Positions 6,791-13,767 of a stretch of 13,767 nucleotides of DNA are shown here, one piece after another. Every line of letters begins with the position of its first letter. Position 1 is the first letter of the stretch. The stretch comes from UBA940 sp964464465 (GTDB lineage: Bacteria; Bacteroidota; Bacteroidia; Bacteroidales; Rikenellaceae), in assembly GCA_964464465.1 (NCBI GenBank), contig CAYXGF010000047.1:1-13767 (forward strand), read 5' to 3'. A model generated the notes under the pieces. That model was not told where the DNA came from. It searched no databases and was given only the letters and a program-made list of their open reading frames with translations. Both the position numbers and the translations under genes were made by a program.

Positions 6791-7554
6791 TATTGCGCGG
6801 CGCCATTTCCCGTAATCCAGCGTTTGAATTCCGGTACCCGGTCCTTGCTTATGATTATTTTTTCGGGTGCCGGCGGTTGCAGGCTCAGCGACAGACGGCT
6901 GCCGAACCATACTGCTATGTCGCGTATCGAGGCGCGCGATATGATGAACTGTCTGTTGGCTCTGAAAAAGTCGCCGGCGGGCAGTATCTTGGCCAGCTTG
7001 TCGAGACTCTTGTCCATCGGCAGCACCCGTCCGTCGGAGGTGTAGGCCGACACTTTCTCGTTGCAGGTGTAGCAGTAGGCTATCTCTTCTATTCTCAGGG
7101 GTATTATCTTGTCGCGCACCGATATGAGGAATGTGTTCTGCTTTTCGTGTCTGTGCAGCAGTTCCGAGACACGTTCGCCGTAATGCGCCCTGTCGGCTCC
7201 GGACAGACTGGCCAGTTTGTTTACCGCTCGGACGATGTCGCTCTCCTTGATTGGTTTGAGCAGATAGTCGATGCTGTTGACCTTGAAAGCGTCGAGCGCA
7301 TACTGGTCGTATGCCGTGGTGAAGATTATGGGGCAGGCGATGCTCACGGAATCGAATATGCGGAAAGCCTCCCCGTCGGCAAGATGTATGTCCATGAACA
7401 CCAGGTCGGGCTTGTTCCCTCTGCTGAAATAGTCGATGCTTTCGGCTATGCTTTCCAGCACGGCCGCTATCTCGACGTCCGGTATCACTTTTTTCAGAAC
7501 CGAAGTCAGGTTCACGCTTGCGGCGGTTTCGTCTTCTATGATTACGGCTTTCAT
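6790..7554 (-). CDS. LytTR-family response regulator
   Basis: A 254-residue cytoplasmic regulator. The receiver domain (1-about 120) has the acidic pair E7/D8, phospho-acceptor D55 in VFMDIHLADG, the TT at 79-80, and K100 in LLKP. The LytTR DNA-binding domain (about 140-248) has FLISVRDKIIPLRIEEIAYC, FFRANRQFIIS and the closing KRW. Its ATG at 7554 overlaps the kinase stop in an ATGA quartet, so the two are translationally coupled and should form one phosphorelay. A candidate target site lies directly downstream, in front of the Spy-like gene. Length and domain order are normal for the family. Confidence 0.95.
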   Translation of the reverse strand: MKAVIIEDETAASVNLTSVLKKVIPDVEIAAVLESIAESIDYFSRGNKPDLVFMDIHLADGEAFRIFDSVSIACPIIFTTAYDQYALDAFKVNSIDYLLKPIKESDIVRAVNKLASLSGADRAHYGERVSELLHRHEKQNTFLISVRDKIIPLRIEEIAYCYTCNEKVSAYTSDGRVLPMDKSLDKLAKILPAGDFFRANRQFIISRASIRDIAVWFGSRLSLSLQPPAPEKIIISKDRVPEFKRWITGNGAAQ

Positions 7555-8858
7555 GCTTTTGCAGGTGATGACAGCGGCAGGCGCACCGTGAAACGTACGC
7601 CGTCGTCGGTTATTTCGATGTTTTTGCCCGTCAGCAGTTTGTAGCGGCTCGTCAGGTTTTTCAGTCCGATGCCGGTGCTGTGCTCCGCCTCGATTTTCGG
7701 TCTTATGGGATTGGAAATCACAAGCGAGCCGTTCTCCGTCGTTATGGATATTGTGAGCGGGGCCGAGCGAGTGATGCTGTTGTGCTTGACGGCATTTTCG
7801 ATTAGCGGTTGCAGGGAGAGCGCCGGCAGCCGCATGTCGAGTCTGTTTTTGTCTATTTCGATGTCGAAGAAGAGTTTGTCCGCATACCGTATTTCCAGAA
7901 GGTATTTGTACGCGTTGAGAAACTCCATTTCGTTGCCGAGAGTCTGTAATTCGTATTTCTCGTTGCGCATTATGTACCGGAATGTGTATGACAGCTGCTC
8001 GATATAAGTGAGAGCGTTCTGTGTCTGTACCTCCCGTACGAGCATCGACAGCGAGTTGAGCGAGTTGAACAGGAAATGCGGATTTATCTGGTTGACGAGC
8101 ATGGTATACCGTGCTTTCAGATTCTCGTTTTTCAGATGTTCGTTTTCCAGCGCTATCTTCTGTTTTGCCGAAATCAGCTGGAACGTGCGTCCGTAGAGCA
8201 TCGCCACCACCAGCGTGAACGAGCATTTGAGTATCTCCATCGGGTCGAAGTAAAACGGAGCACGGTTGATGAGCGGCATCACTTCGCCGGAGCGCGTTGT
8301 CACAGGGGCCAGGAAGTACATTCCTAATGTTATGACGCTGCAATAGCACAGTCTTATGGCGTAGCTTTTGAGAGATTCGCGGCTGCGGCTTACTATTGCG
8401 AGCAGGATTAATGCGAGCACGAAGTAGAAACAGAGCTGGAATATGAATATCACCGTATCCGACGGACGGTTGAACAGTTCTCCGTAGTCGAATTTCTCAC
8501 CGTCGACGGTTTCTACGGACATCATGACGGCATGGGCGCGGGGTCTTGACGGCGCCGCGACCTTGACCGACAGCCTCTGTCCGGATTTGAGACCGAAGCG
8601 CCATATTCGGGGAGCAGGGGCATAGATGCTGTCGGGCGCCGGGGCTAAGGAGTCTGTCGTGACGATGTATCCGTATCCGTCGGGTGTTACGCTGAGGTAT
8701 CCGCTTCGGGTCACCAGCTCGCTGTCCGTTGTGGGATTTGAGTGATTGTCGCGGCTCTCCTGCATAAGAATCGAGAGCAGATACGAGAAATTGACCACCA
8801 TGCTTATTGCGACGGCGATAAGCAGGTTGATAACCATTATTTTGTATTTCGAGTTCAT
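7551..8858 (-). CDS. LytS/YehU-type sensor histidine kinase (His_kinase family)
   Basis: A 435-residue membrane kinase from ATG 8858. TM1 lies at about 7-33. An extracytoplasmic segment of roughly 100 residues follows, then about three membrane helices near 136-158, 166-185 and 206-224. A short coiled-coil linker (KIALENEHLKNENLKARY) leads to the kinase core: phospho-accepting H261 in NPHFLFNSLNSL, the N-box QPLIENAVKHN (about 350-360), and the G-box STGIGLKNL (about 394-402). A TTG at 8873 is in frame but lies inside a promoter-like element, so ATG 8858 is preferred. The extracytoplasmic part contains a proline/alanine-rich stretch (LAPAPDSIYAPAP) and may sense an envelope signal. It pairs with the LytTR regulator that overlaps its stop codon. 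Confidence 0.95.
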   Translation of the reverse strand: MNSKYKIMVINLLIAVAISMVVNFSYLLSILMQESRDNHSNPTTDSELVTRSGYLSVTPDGYGYIVTTDSLAPAPDSIYAPAPRIWRFGLKSGQRLSVKVAAPSRPRAHAVMMSVETVDGEKFDYGELFNRPSDTVIFIFQLCFYFVLALILLAIVSRSRESLKSYAIRLCYCSVITLGMYFLAPVTTRSGEVMPLINRAPFYFDPMEILKCSFTLVVAMLYGRTFQLISAKQKIALENEHLKNENLKARYTMLVNQINPHFLFNSLNSLSMLVREVQTQNALTYIEQLSYTFRYIMRNEKYELQTLGNEMEFLNAYKYLLEIRYADKLFFDIEIDKNRLDMRLPALSLQPLIENAVKHNSITRSAPLTISITTENGSLVISNPIRPKIEAEHSTGIGLKNLTSRYKLLTGKNIEITDDGVRFTVRLPLSSPAKA

Positions 8859-8870
8859 CTTGCTTTGCAG

Positions 8871-8878
8871 CAAAGATA
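8871..8878 (-). promoter_or_regulatory. Possible -7 element for the kinase-regulator operon
   Basis: TATCTTTG on the minus strand fits TAnnTTTG, but no TTTG -33 box is seen. It lies only 12 nt upstream of ATG 8858, which would leave a very short leader. The rpsU terminator is just upstream, so a local promoter is needed unless there is read-through. Confidence 0.35.
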
Positions 8879-8894
8879 GTCAACTTGCCTGAAT

Positions 8895-8942
8895 AAAAAA
8901 GCGAAAGACCGCAATCTTTTGCTGCGGCCTTTCGCTTTTTTT
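8895..8942 (-). terminator. Intrinsic terminator of rpsU
   Basis: A 13-bp stem, 8901-8913 with 8923-8935, with a 9-nt loop, A6 on the left and T7 on the right. The single imperfect position is a G-U pair in minus-strand RNA but an A-C mismatch in plus-strand RNA, which favours use in the minus direction, ending the rpsU transcript 18 nt after its stop. Confidence 0.88.
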
Positions 8943-8959
8943 ATCGAGTGAAATTACGC

Positions 8960-9151
8960 TTATTCCTCGTCTTTCTGCATGTGCTCTACGTAGATTGCGT
9001 GCAGTTTGGCCTCACGAGCCGTAATCGACGGTTTTGTGAAGTACTGGCGGCGGCGGAGTTCTTTGAGGACACCGGTGCGCTCATATTTTCTTTTGAATTT
9101 TTTGAGGGCTCTTTCGATGTTTTCGCCCTCTTTGATAGGCATGATAATCAT
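8960..9151 (-). CDS. rpsU: 30S ribosomal protein S21
   Basis: A 63-residue basic protein with the S21 signature: PIKEGENIERALKKFKRKYERTGVL followed by KELRRRQYFTKPS and a C-terminal helix. S21 sits on the small-subunit platform near the 3' end of 16S rRNA; it is a normal Bacteroidetes component. The ATG at 9151 matches the usual N-terminus (MIIMPIKEGE). It begins 36 nt after the HHH gene stops with no terminator between, so the two may be co-transcribed. A strong terminator follows it. Confidence 0.96.
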   Translation of the reverse strand: MIIMPIKEGENIERALKKFKRKYERTGVLKELRRRQYFTKPSITAREAKLHAIYVEHMQKDEE

Positions 9152-9187
9152 TGTTGCGTAAAATTTATAAAGTTAATTGAAATTCGA

Positions 9188-10315
9188 TTAGCTGTCGGGG
9201 TTTTCTGTCGTGAAAACCAGATACGGGGCGATGTATTCCGCCTCACGGGGTTTAAAGATATTATCGTTCAATAAATCTTCGAGCGAGCGCCAACCTCCTT
9301 TCAATTGTCTTTGTTTCAGTAATCTTCTAAGTGTTGCGGGCGAAATGTACGGGTGGTCCCTCAATTTCCGCGCGGGTGCAAAGTTAATATCTATTTTTCG
9401 AATTTTGCAAGTGTCTATGAATATTTGTGGGCATATTCTCTCGAAATTCCTTTCGTTCATGCCGGGGACTTCGGCCAGCTGCTCCGCGCAGTGGAAACCT
9501 CCGAGTCTTTCGCGGTACGCGATAATCTCCGTGACGGTTTTTTCGCCTATTCCGCGTACCGAGCGCAGCTCCGCGGAGTCCGCCGTGTTGAGTTCCACTT
9601 TCGCGCGAGGCTCTTTCGACGGTTCGGCGGCGGACGGTACGGTGTCCCGCGCCTGAAATGTCATGTACGGGCGCAGCCTTTCGAGCATCCTCTCCGAGAC
9701 GGCGTAGCACCGCGCGAACTCCTCCTCCGAGCCGAACCCTCCGCGTGCGGTGCGGTAATTTATTATTGTGCGGGCCTGCGACGGAGAGAATCCGAGTCTT
9801 TGCAGTGTCTGTTCGGAGGCTGTGTCGGGCATGAATCCGAATATCTCCGCGGCGTGCTGCGCTTTTTGGGCGGCAGGTTTGTGGACTGTGCGTTTTTCGA
9901 GTGCGTGCTGCGGCGAGATTTTTATGTGCGGACGCAATGCGAGGTACATGCTTTCGCTTACCGCGTAGCAGGCTGCCAAATCCTCAGGTATGCTGAACGT
10001 TTTTCCGGCCGTGCGGAACTTTATTATGGACAGGGCCTGGCTGCGTGAGAATCCGAGCCGGCACAGGTCGTGGAACTCTATCGTGTTGGGGTCGAAGTCG
10101 AACAGGGACGTGCTGTCGCTTTGCTGCTGCGGGAGCTCCGGATTCTGCTCGCACACCGCATCGGCGTATGCCGTGAAATTCTCCTCGAACCGTGGCTGCG
10201 ACGCTCTGTGTACGAAGAACGACAGCGCTCCCAGAACCGGCAGCAGAAACAGTATGGCCCGGCGTTCGCGTGCCGAGAATAACAGGCGAGGGGAGTTTCT
10301 GTCGTCGTTTTTCAT
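9188..10315 (-). CDS. Membrane-anchored ComEA-like protein with four helix-hairpin-helix repeats
   Basis: A 375-residue protein with one N-terminal membrane anchor (about 19-36: AILFLLPVLGALSFFVH) and four HhH2-type units at about 73-131, 157-218, 240-301 and 307-367. Only unit 3 carries a canonical hairpin (RGIGEKT, 254-260) after ELNTADSAEL. Units 1 and 2 have RLGFS in its place, are closely alike (LGFSxxQA..II.(F/Y)RTA ... CYAVSE), and look like a duplication. Unit 4 is divergent (HPYISPATLRRLL). Such proteins usually bind DNA non-specifically; ComEA helps DNA uptake across the envelope. The topology suggests the repeats lie in the periplasm, but a DNA-uptake role is inference. ATG 10315 follows a TAATTTTG promoter element. 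Confidence 0.88.
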   Translation of the reverse strand: MKNDDRNSPRLLFSARERRAILFLLPVLGALSFFVHRASQPRFEENFTAYADAVCEQNPELPQQQSDSTSLFDFDPNTIEFHDLCRLGFSRSQALSIIKFRTAGKTFSIPEDLAACYAVSESMYLALRPHIKISPQHALEKRTVHKPAAQKAQHAAEIFGFMPDTASEQTLQRLGFSPSQARTIINYRTARGGFGSEEEFARCYAVSERMLERLRPYMTFQARDTVPSAAEPSKEPRAKVELNTADSAELRSVRGIGEKTVTEIIAYRERLGGFHCAEQLAEVPGMNERNFERICPQIFIDTCKIRKIDINFAPARKLRDHPYISPATLRRLLKQRQLKGGWRSLEDLLNDNIFKPREAEYIAPYLVFTTENPDS

Positions 10316-10337
10316 GGAGTCCGATGCTTCATTCGGA

Positions 10338-10345
10338 CAAAATTA
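10338..10345 (-). promoter_or_regulatory. Bacteroidetes -7 promoter element for the HHH/rpsU unit
   Basis: TAATTTTG on the minus strand (fits TAnnTTTG), preceded by a T-run, 22 bp upstream of ATG 10315. The -33 region is weak. It lies in the 83-bp gap between the small candidate gene and the HHH gene. Confidence 0.5.
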
Positions 10346-10398
10346 TAAAAAAACGGTCACACTGTCTCCGCGCCGGAAAAAATAGGGACTGCCGCGTT

Positions 10399-10518
10399 TT
10401 ACGAGGCGATGTCGTTCTGCTGTGCGAATTTCATCTTTCGAATCTCCTCGTTGAGCACCTGCCTTATGTTCGGTTTTTCGAGGCGCATCATTTCCGGTTT
10501 GTCTATAATTTCGTACAT
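10399..10518 (-). CDS. Possible small protein (39 aa), unknown function
   Basis: Reading frame from ATG 10518 to TAA 10399, encoding MYEIIDKPEMMRLEKPNIRQ and then a basic amphipathic helix (VLNEEIRKMKFAQQNDIAS). Codon use (CCG, GAA/GAG, CAG, ATA and ATT) and the absence of low-complexity residues look like real coding. The same frame extends to 10644, but the added residues look non-coding (Arg/Gly-rich). No family is recognised. It lies upstream of the HHH gene on the same strand. It could also be the 3' remnant of a larger decayed gene. Confidence 0.4.
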   Translation of the reverse strand: MYEIIDKPEMMRLEKPNIRQVLNEEIRKMKFAQQNDIAS

Positions 10519-10740
10519 GGCGCCGCTCAGCTCCGCGCGAACCGGCCGTCGTTGCCCGTCGTGTGGAATCTCTCCAAAAATGAACGGCAAGAACGTTCGT
10601 AGCCTTGTCACGCGAAGGCCCGCCTGTCGGTGTGCCGACCGCAATCATGACTCCTTGCGAAGGAAGAAACGTGGGGGACGATATTCGGCCCGTTTTATGC
10701 AGTCGTGTATCCGGTTCGTTGATAAAAATAACGGTTGGAT
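10519..10740. other. Divergent intergenic region upstream of nhaD
   Basis: About 220 bp between the divergent 39-aa candidate gene and nhaD. It should hold promoters for both, but no full TAnnTTTG element or strong hairpin was seen. An AT-rich patch (10722-10733, GATAAAAATAAC) directly precedes nhaD. Confidence 0.4.
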
Positions 10741-12069
10741 ATGACAGTTGCTGTAATGATTTCGGTGTTCGTGATAGGATATGTTTTCATAGCTGCCGAA
10801 CATAAGATACGAGTAAACAAATCGGCCGTGGCGCTTCTGATGTGCGGGGTGCTGTGGTCGGTGCTGGTGCTGGCGCCCGGCGGCAGAGCTGAGGCGGGCG
10901 CGGACATAGCCTCCGCCCTGGCTTCGGCTTGCGAGGTGCTGGTGTTTCTTATCGGCGCCATGACGATAGTCGATTTGATAGATTTCCACGGCGGATTCGA
11001 CATAATCACGCATCGCATAACCACGCGCGGAAAAAGACCGCTTATGTGGCTGTTGTGCGGGGTGACGTTTCTGATGTCGGCGGTGCTGGACAACATGACT
11101 ACTACGATTATAATGGTCGCGCTGCTGCGCAAGATAATAACCGACAGCACCCAGCGCTGGATTTACGCCAGCATCATTGTAATAGCCGCCAACGGAGGCG
11201 GTGCGTGGTCGCCGGTCGGAGATGTGACGACCATAATGCTCTGGATGAAGGGCAATGTGTCGGCCGGGCGGCTTATGGCCTATACCGTGGTGCCGTGCCT
11301 GGTGTCGGTCGCCGTGCCGGTTGTCTTCGCATCCCGCAGGGTGAAGGGCCGCATTGTGGCGGACGGCGGCGCGGCCGAGGAGAGCTCGCGGCCGGTTTTC
11401 GTATCCGCGCGCGAGAGCGCCGGGATATTCTTTCTCGGCGTCGGGCTGCTCGTGGCGGTTCCGGTGTACAAGACACTTACGGGACTTCCTCCGTATATGG
11501 CGATGGTGATAGCCCTGGGGATAATGTGGCTGGTGACGGAAATCATGTACGCCCGCAAGCGGGGCGTGGCGGAGGAGGCCGAGCCGCGGGTGTCGCGGGT
11601 GCTGGGACATATCGACATGCCCACGATTCTTTTCTTTCTGGGAATACTGATGGCCGTCTCGGCGTTGGAGAGCGCCGGAATACTGCGTTCGTTCTCCGGT
11701 TTTCTGGACCGGAAGGTGCACGACGTGTATGTGATAGACACGTTGATAGGACTGCTCTCGTCTGTTGTCGACAATGTGCCGCTGGTGGCCGCCTCGATGG
11801 GTATGTATCCTGTCGCCGGCGTCTCCGCTGCGCCGGATGCCTATGCGGCCATGTTCGCCGCGGACGGTACGTTCTGGCATCTGCTGGCGTACTGCGCGGG
11901 GGTGGGTGGCAGCCTGCTTATCATAGGCTCGGCCGCCGGTGTGGTCGCAATGGGTATGGAGAAGATAAATTTCTCGTGGTATCTGCGCAACATAACGCTC
12001 TACGCACTGCTCGGATATGTGGCCGGAATTGCCGTATACATATGTGAGGTGCGGCTTCTCGGACTGTGA
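10741..12069 (+). CDS. nhaD: NhaD-type Na+/H+ antiporter
   Basis: A 442-residue integral membrane protein of the ion-transporter superfamily that exchanges Na+ (or Li+) for H+. Visible signatures are LDNMTT (116-121), ANGGGAWSPVGDVTT (150-164), VDNVPLV (343-349) and GSAAGVVAMG (396-405), the paired Asp-Asn and Gly/Ser-rich discontinuous-helix motifs that bind the ion. A charged cytoplasmic loop lies near 197-225. Length is a little short compared with Vibrio NhaD but within the family range. ATG 10741 is preferred to the in-frame TTG at 10735. It is monocistronic or weakly linked to mutA, 162 bp downstream with its own promoter element. Confidence 0.92.
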   Translation: MTVAVMISVFVIGYVFIAAEHKIRVNKSAVALLMCGVLWSVLVLAPGGRAEAGADIASALASACEVLVFLIGAMTIVDLIDFHGGFDIITHRITTRGKRPLMWLLCGVTFLMSAVLDNMTTTIIMVALLRKIITDSTQRWIYASIIVIAANGGGAWSPVGDVTTIMLWMKGNVSAGRLMAYTVVPCLVSVAVPVVFASRRVKGRIVADGGAAEESSRPVFVSARESAGIFFLGVGLLVAVPVYKTLTGLPPYMAMVIALGIMWLVTEIMYARKRGVAEEAEPRVSRVLGHIDMPTILFFLGILMAVSALESAGILRSFSGFLDRKVHDVYVIDTLIGLLSSVVDNVPLVAASMGMYPVAGVSAAPDAYAAMFAADGTFWHLLAYCAGVGGSLLIIGSAAGVVAMGMEKINFSWYLRNITLYALLGYVAGIAVYICEVRLLGL

Positions 12070-12181
12070 TTCCGGACTGTATGTGAGCAGGTTCCGCCGT
12101 CGTGGGCCGGTTGCCGGTGTGCCGTTGTGAAATAAATAACGCTTTTTTCGGCTTTAAATTCTCCGCTTTGCAAAAAATTAG

Positions 12182-12189
12182 TATTTTTG
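12182..12189 (+). promoter_or_regulatory. Bacteroidetes -7 promoter element for mutA
   Basis: TATTTTTG (fits TAnnTTTG) in an AT-rich stretch 42 bp upstream of ATG 12232. A TTTG at 12167-12170 is closer than the usual -33 spacing, so the upstream box is uncertain. The leader would be about 35 nt. Confidence 0.5.
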
Positions 12190-12231
12190 GGGGTTCAAAA
12201 ACTTAAAGAGTACTAATCACTTTAATCAGTT

Positions 12232-13767
12232 ATGGCAAATAACACAAGAGAAAAGTTGTTTACCGAATTCCCCGAGGTGACTACCGAACAGTGGGAGTCG
12301 GTTATAACGACGGACCTTAAAGGTGCTGATTACGAGCGGAAACTGGTGTGGAGAACGGAAGAAGGTTTCAACGTCCGTCCATACTATCGCGCTGAGAACC
12401 TTGAAGGTATCGAATTTCTGGGTACCCGTAGCGGGGAATACCCATTCGTAAGAGGAGTTTGCAAGAGCAATCACTGGCGCGTGCATCAGACTATCGGCGT
12501 AGAGTGCCCTGCGACCGCCAACAAACAGGCTCTCGAAGTCCTGAATGCAGGCATAGACTCTGTCGGCTTCTGCATCTGCAAGGAGGAGCTGTCGGCCGGA
12601 GAGCTCGATACGCTGCTGGACGGAATCTGCGTTTCGGCTGTCGAGATTACTTTCTGCGGCAAGGGCGTGGCTGCGGTCGCTGAACTTATGCTCGCCAAGT
12701 TGGAGAAGATGCAGGTCGAGGCTGACCAGGTGCGCATCAACTTCGTAATAGACCCTGTCGTAGAGAAACTCTCGATGCAGGGCGCTTTCTCGTGCTGCGA
12801 GGACGGAAGCAAATGCTTCGCACGAATCGCTGAGCTGGTGAAGAAGGCCGCCGCTTATCCGCACGTGCGCATGGTGGGCGTGAGCGGTCACGAATTCCAT
12901 AACAGCGGCTCGACTATCGTGCAGGAACTCGCTTTCACGCTAGCTGCCGGTCACGAATACATCGTGCGTCTTATGGAGGCCGGCCTTACGGTCGACGAGG
13001 CTGTGCGTTCTATACGTTTCTCGATGGCCGTCGGTTCGAACTACTTCATGGAGATGGCGAAGTTCCGTGCCGCCCGCATGCTGTGGGCCAATATCGTCAA
13101 GGCTTACGAGCCGGCGAAGGGATGCTCCTGCAAGATGTTCACCCATGCCGTTACCTCGAAGTGGAACCAGACGGTTTACGACCCCTATGTGAACATGCTC
13201 CGCGGAACCACCGAGGCTATGAGCGCCGCAATCGCAGGTGTGCATTCGCTGGAAGTCACTCCGTTCGATGCCGCTTACGAGACCCCGAACGATTTCTCCC
13301 GCCGCATAGCACGCAACGTGCAGCTGCTTCTGAAATACGAATCGCACTTCGACCAGGTTACCGACCCGGCCGGCGGTTCATACTACATAGAGAATCTTAC
13401 CAAAAGCATTGCCGAGCAGGCGTGGGCGCTGTTCAGGACCGTCGAGGATAAGGGCGGATACATCGCTGCGTTCAAGGAGGGCTTTATCGTCAGCAGCGTC
13501 GAGGCTTCGGCCGCCGCAAAGGACAAGGCCGTATGCACGCGCCGTCAGGTCCTTCTGGGTGCCAACCAGTATCCCAACTTCTCGGAGGTGGCGTCTGAGA
13601 GCATAACCGCCGGAGTTGTCGAGCGTACCTCCGCCGAAGGCAACTGCCTTAAACCGTACCGCGGTGCGATGGCATTCGAGGCCATGCGTCTGGGTGTTGA
13701 CCGAAGCGGCCGCGAACCCAAGGCATTCATGCTCACGTGCGGCTCGCTGGCTATGGCCCGCGCCCGT
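12232..13767 (+). CDS. mutA: Methylmalonyl-CoA mutase small subunit (3' end outside window)
   Basis: The first 512 codons, open to the window edge; full-length MutA proteins have roughly 600-700 residues. The N-terminus (EKLFTEFPEV, WESVITTDLKGADYERKLVWRTEEGFNVRPYYR) is the dimer arm and the opening of the substrate-binding TIM barrel. Later landmarks are SGHEFHNSGST (218-228), MAKFRAARMLW (275-285), GGSYYIENLT (381-390) and NQYPNF (445-450). MutA pairs with the B12-carrying MutB to interconvert succinyl-CoA and methylmalonyl-CoA, the propionate-producing branch in Bacteroidetes. The small subunit has a degenerate, non-catalytic barrel. mutB is expected immediately to the right but is not in view. 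ATG 12232 is chosen for the family's short polar N-terminus and the promoter upstream. The sequence looks intact, with no frameshift. Confidence 0.96.
   Translation, partial: MANNTREKLFTEFPEVTTEQWESVITTDLKGADYERKLVWRTEEGFNVRPYYRAENLEGIEFLGTRSGEYPFVRGVCKSNHWRVHQTIGVECPATANKQALEVLNAGIDSVGFCICKEELSAGELDTLLDGICVSAVEITFCGKGVAAVAELMLAKLEKMQVEADQVRINFVIDPVVEKLSMQGAFSCCEDGSKCFARIAELVKKAAAYPHVRMVGVSGHEFHNSGSTIVQELAFTLAAGHEYIVRLMEAGLTVDEAVRSIRFSMAVGSNYFMEMAKFRAARMLWANIVKAYEPAKGCSCKMFTHAVTSKWNQTVYDPYVNMLRGTTEAMSAAIAGVHSLEVTPFDAAYETPNDFSRRIARNVQLLLKYESHFDQVTDPAGGSYYIENLTKSIAEQAWALFRTVEDKGGYIAAFKEGFIVSSVEASAAAKDKAVCTRRQVLLGANQYPNFSEVASESITAGVVERTSAEGNCLKPYRGAMAFEAMRLGVDRSGREPKAFMLTCGSLAMARAR

Noticed and set aside
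8859..8873. TTG at 8873-8871 as kinase start, five codons longer.
   Set aside because: It falls inside the TATCTTTG promoter-like element, and ATG 8858 gives a normal N-terminus before TM1.
10343..10648. 101-codon minus-strand frame beginning MIAVGTPTGGP near nhaD.
   Set aside because: Later residues are Arg/Gly/Thr-rich and look non-coding; it overlaps the better-looking 39-aa frame and the HHH promoter.
10645..11880. 411-codon open frame on the minus strand opposite nhaD.
   Set aside because: His/Arg/Gln-rich, no recognisable domain, fully covered by the well-supported nhaD reading frame: an antisense shadow in GC-rich DNA.
12226..12900. 224-codon minus-strand frame opposite the start of mutA.
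   Set aside because: MutA is unmistakable on the plus strand; the antisense frame is a by-product of its codon use.

Overview
The window looks like a chromosomal segment from a Bacteroidales bacterium with a moderately GC-rich genome, plausibly Rikenellaceae/Alistipes-like (genus is inference). The evidence is an outer-membrane beta-barrel protein with a carboxypeptidase-regulatory-like N-terminus, a LytS/LytTR two-component pair, Bacteroidetes-type S21, a four-repeat helix-hairpin-helix protein, a heterodimeric-type methylmalonyl-CoA mutase small subunit, and several TAnnTTTG (-7) promoter elements. No tRNA, rRNA, CRISPR array or insertion sequence was seen.

Layout. At 57-2901 (+) lies a tight three-gene run: a metallophosphoesterase lacking its first half, a fused pyrimidine reductase-deaminase (RibD domains in reversed order), and an MFS transporter. 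A bidirectional terminator follows. From 3062 to 10518 everything is on the minus strand. Read in transcription order this gives a possible 39-aa gene, the HHH protein, rpsU and its terminator, a LytS-type kinase, a LytTR regulator overlapping it by 4 nt, a direct repeat plus promoter, a Spy/CpxP-like (DUF4890-like) secreted protein, two abutting hairpins, and a 982-aa outer-membrane protein. From 10741 (+) come an NhaD-type Na+/H+ antiporter and mutA, which runs off the right end.

How the genes may work together. The most interesting part is 3062-8858. The kinase/regulator pair sits directly upstream of a secreted Spy-like protein with a Cys/His-rich tail and an outer-membrane barrel. Between them is an 11-bp direct repeat with a 21-bp period, placed where a LytTR activator would bind upstream of a -7 element. 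This looks like a self-contained envelope-stress or metal-response module with an identifiable operator (inference). The second unusual unit is the reversed-order RibD-like fusion coupled to an MFS transporter that seems to use an ATT start codon. The left edge (1-56) is an abrupt AT-rich junction that cuts the metallophosphoesterase exactly at its Asn-His-Asp metal motif. It may be a real rearrangement or an assembly join.
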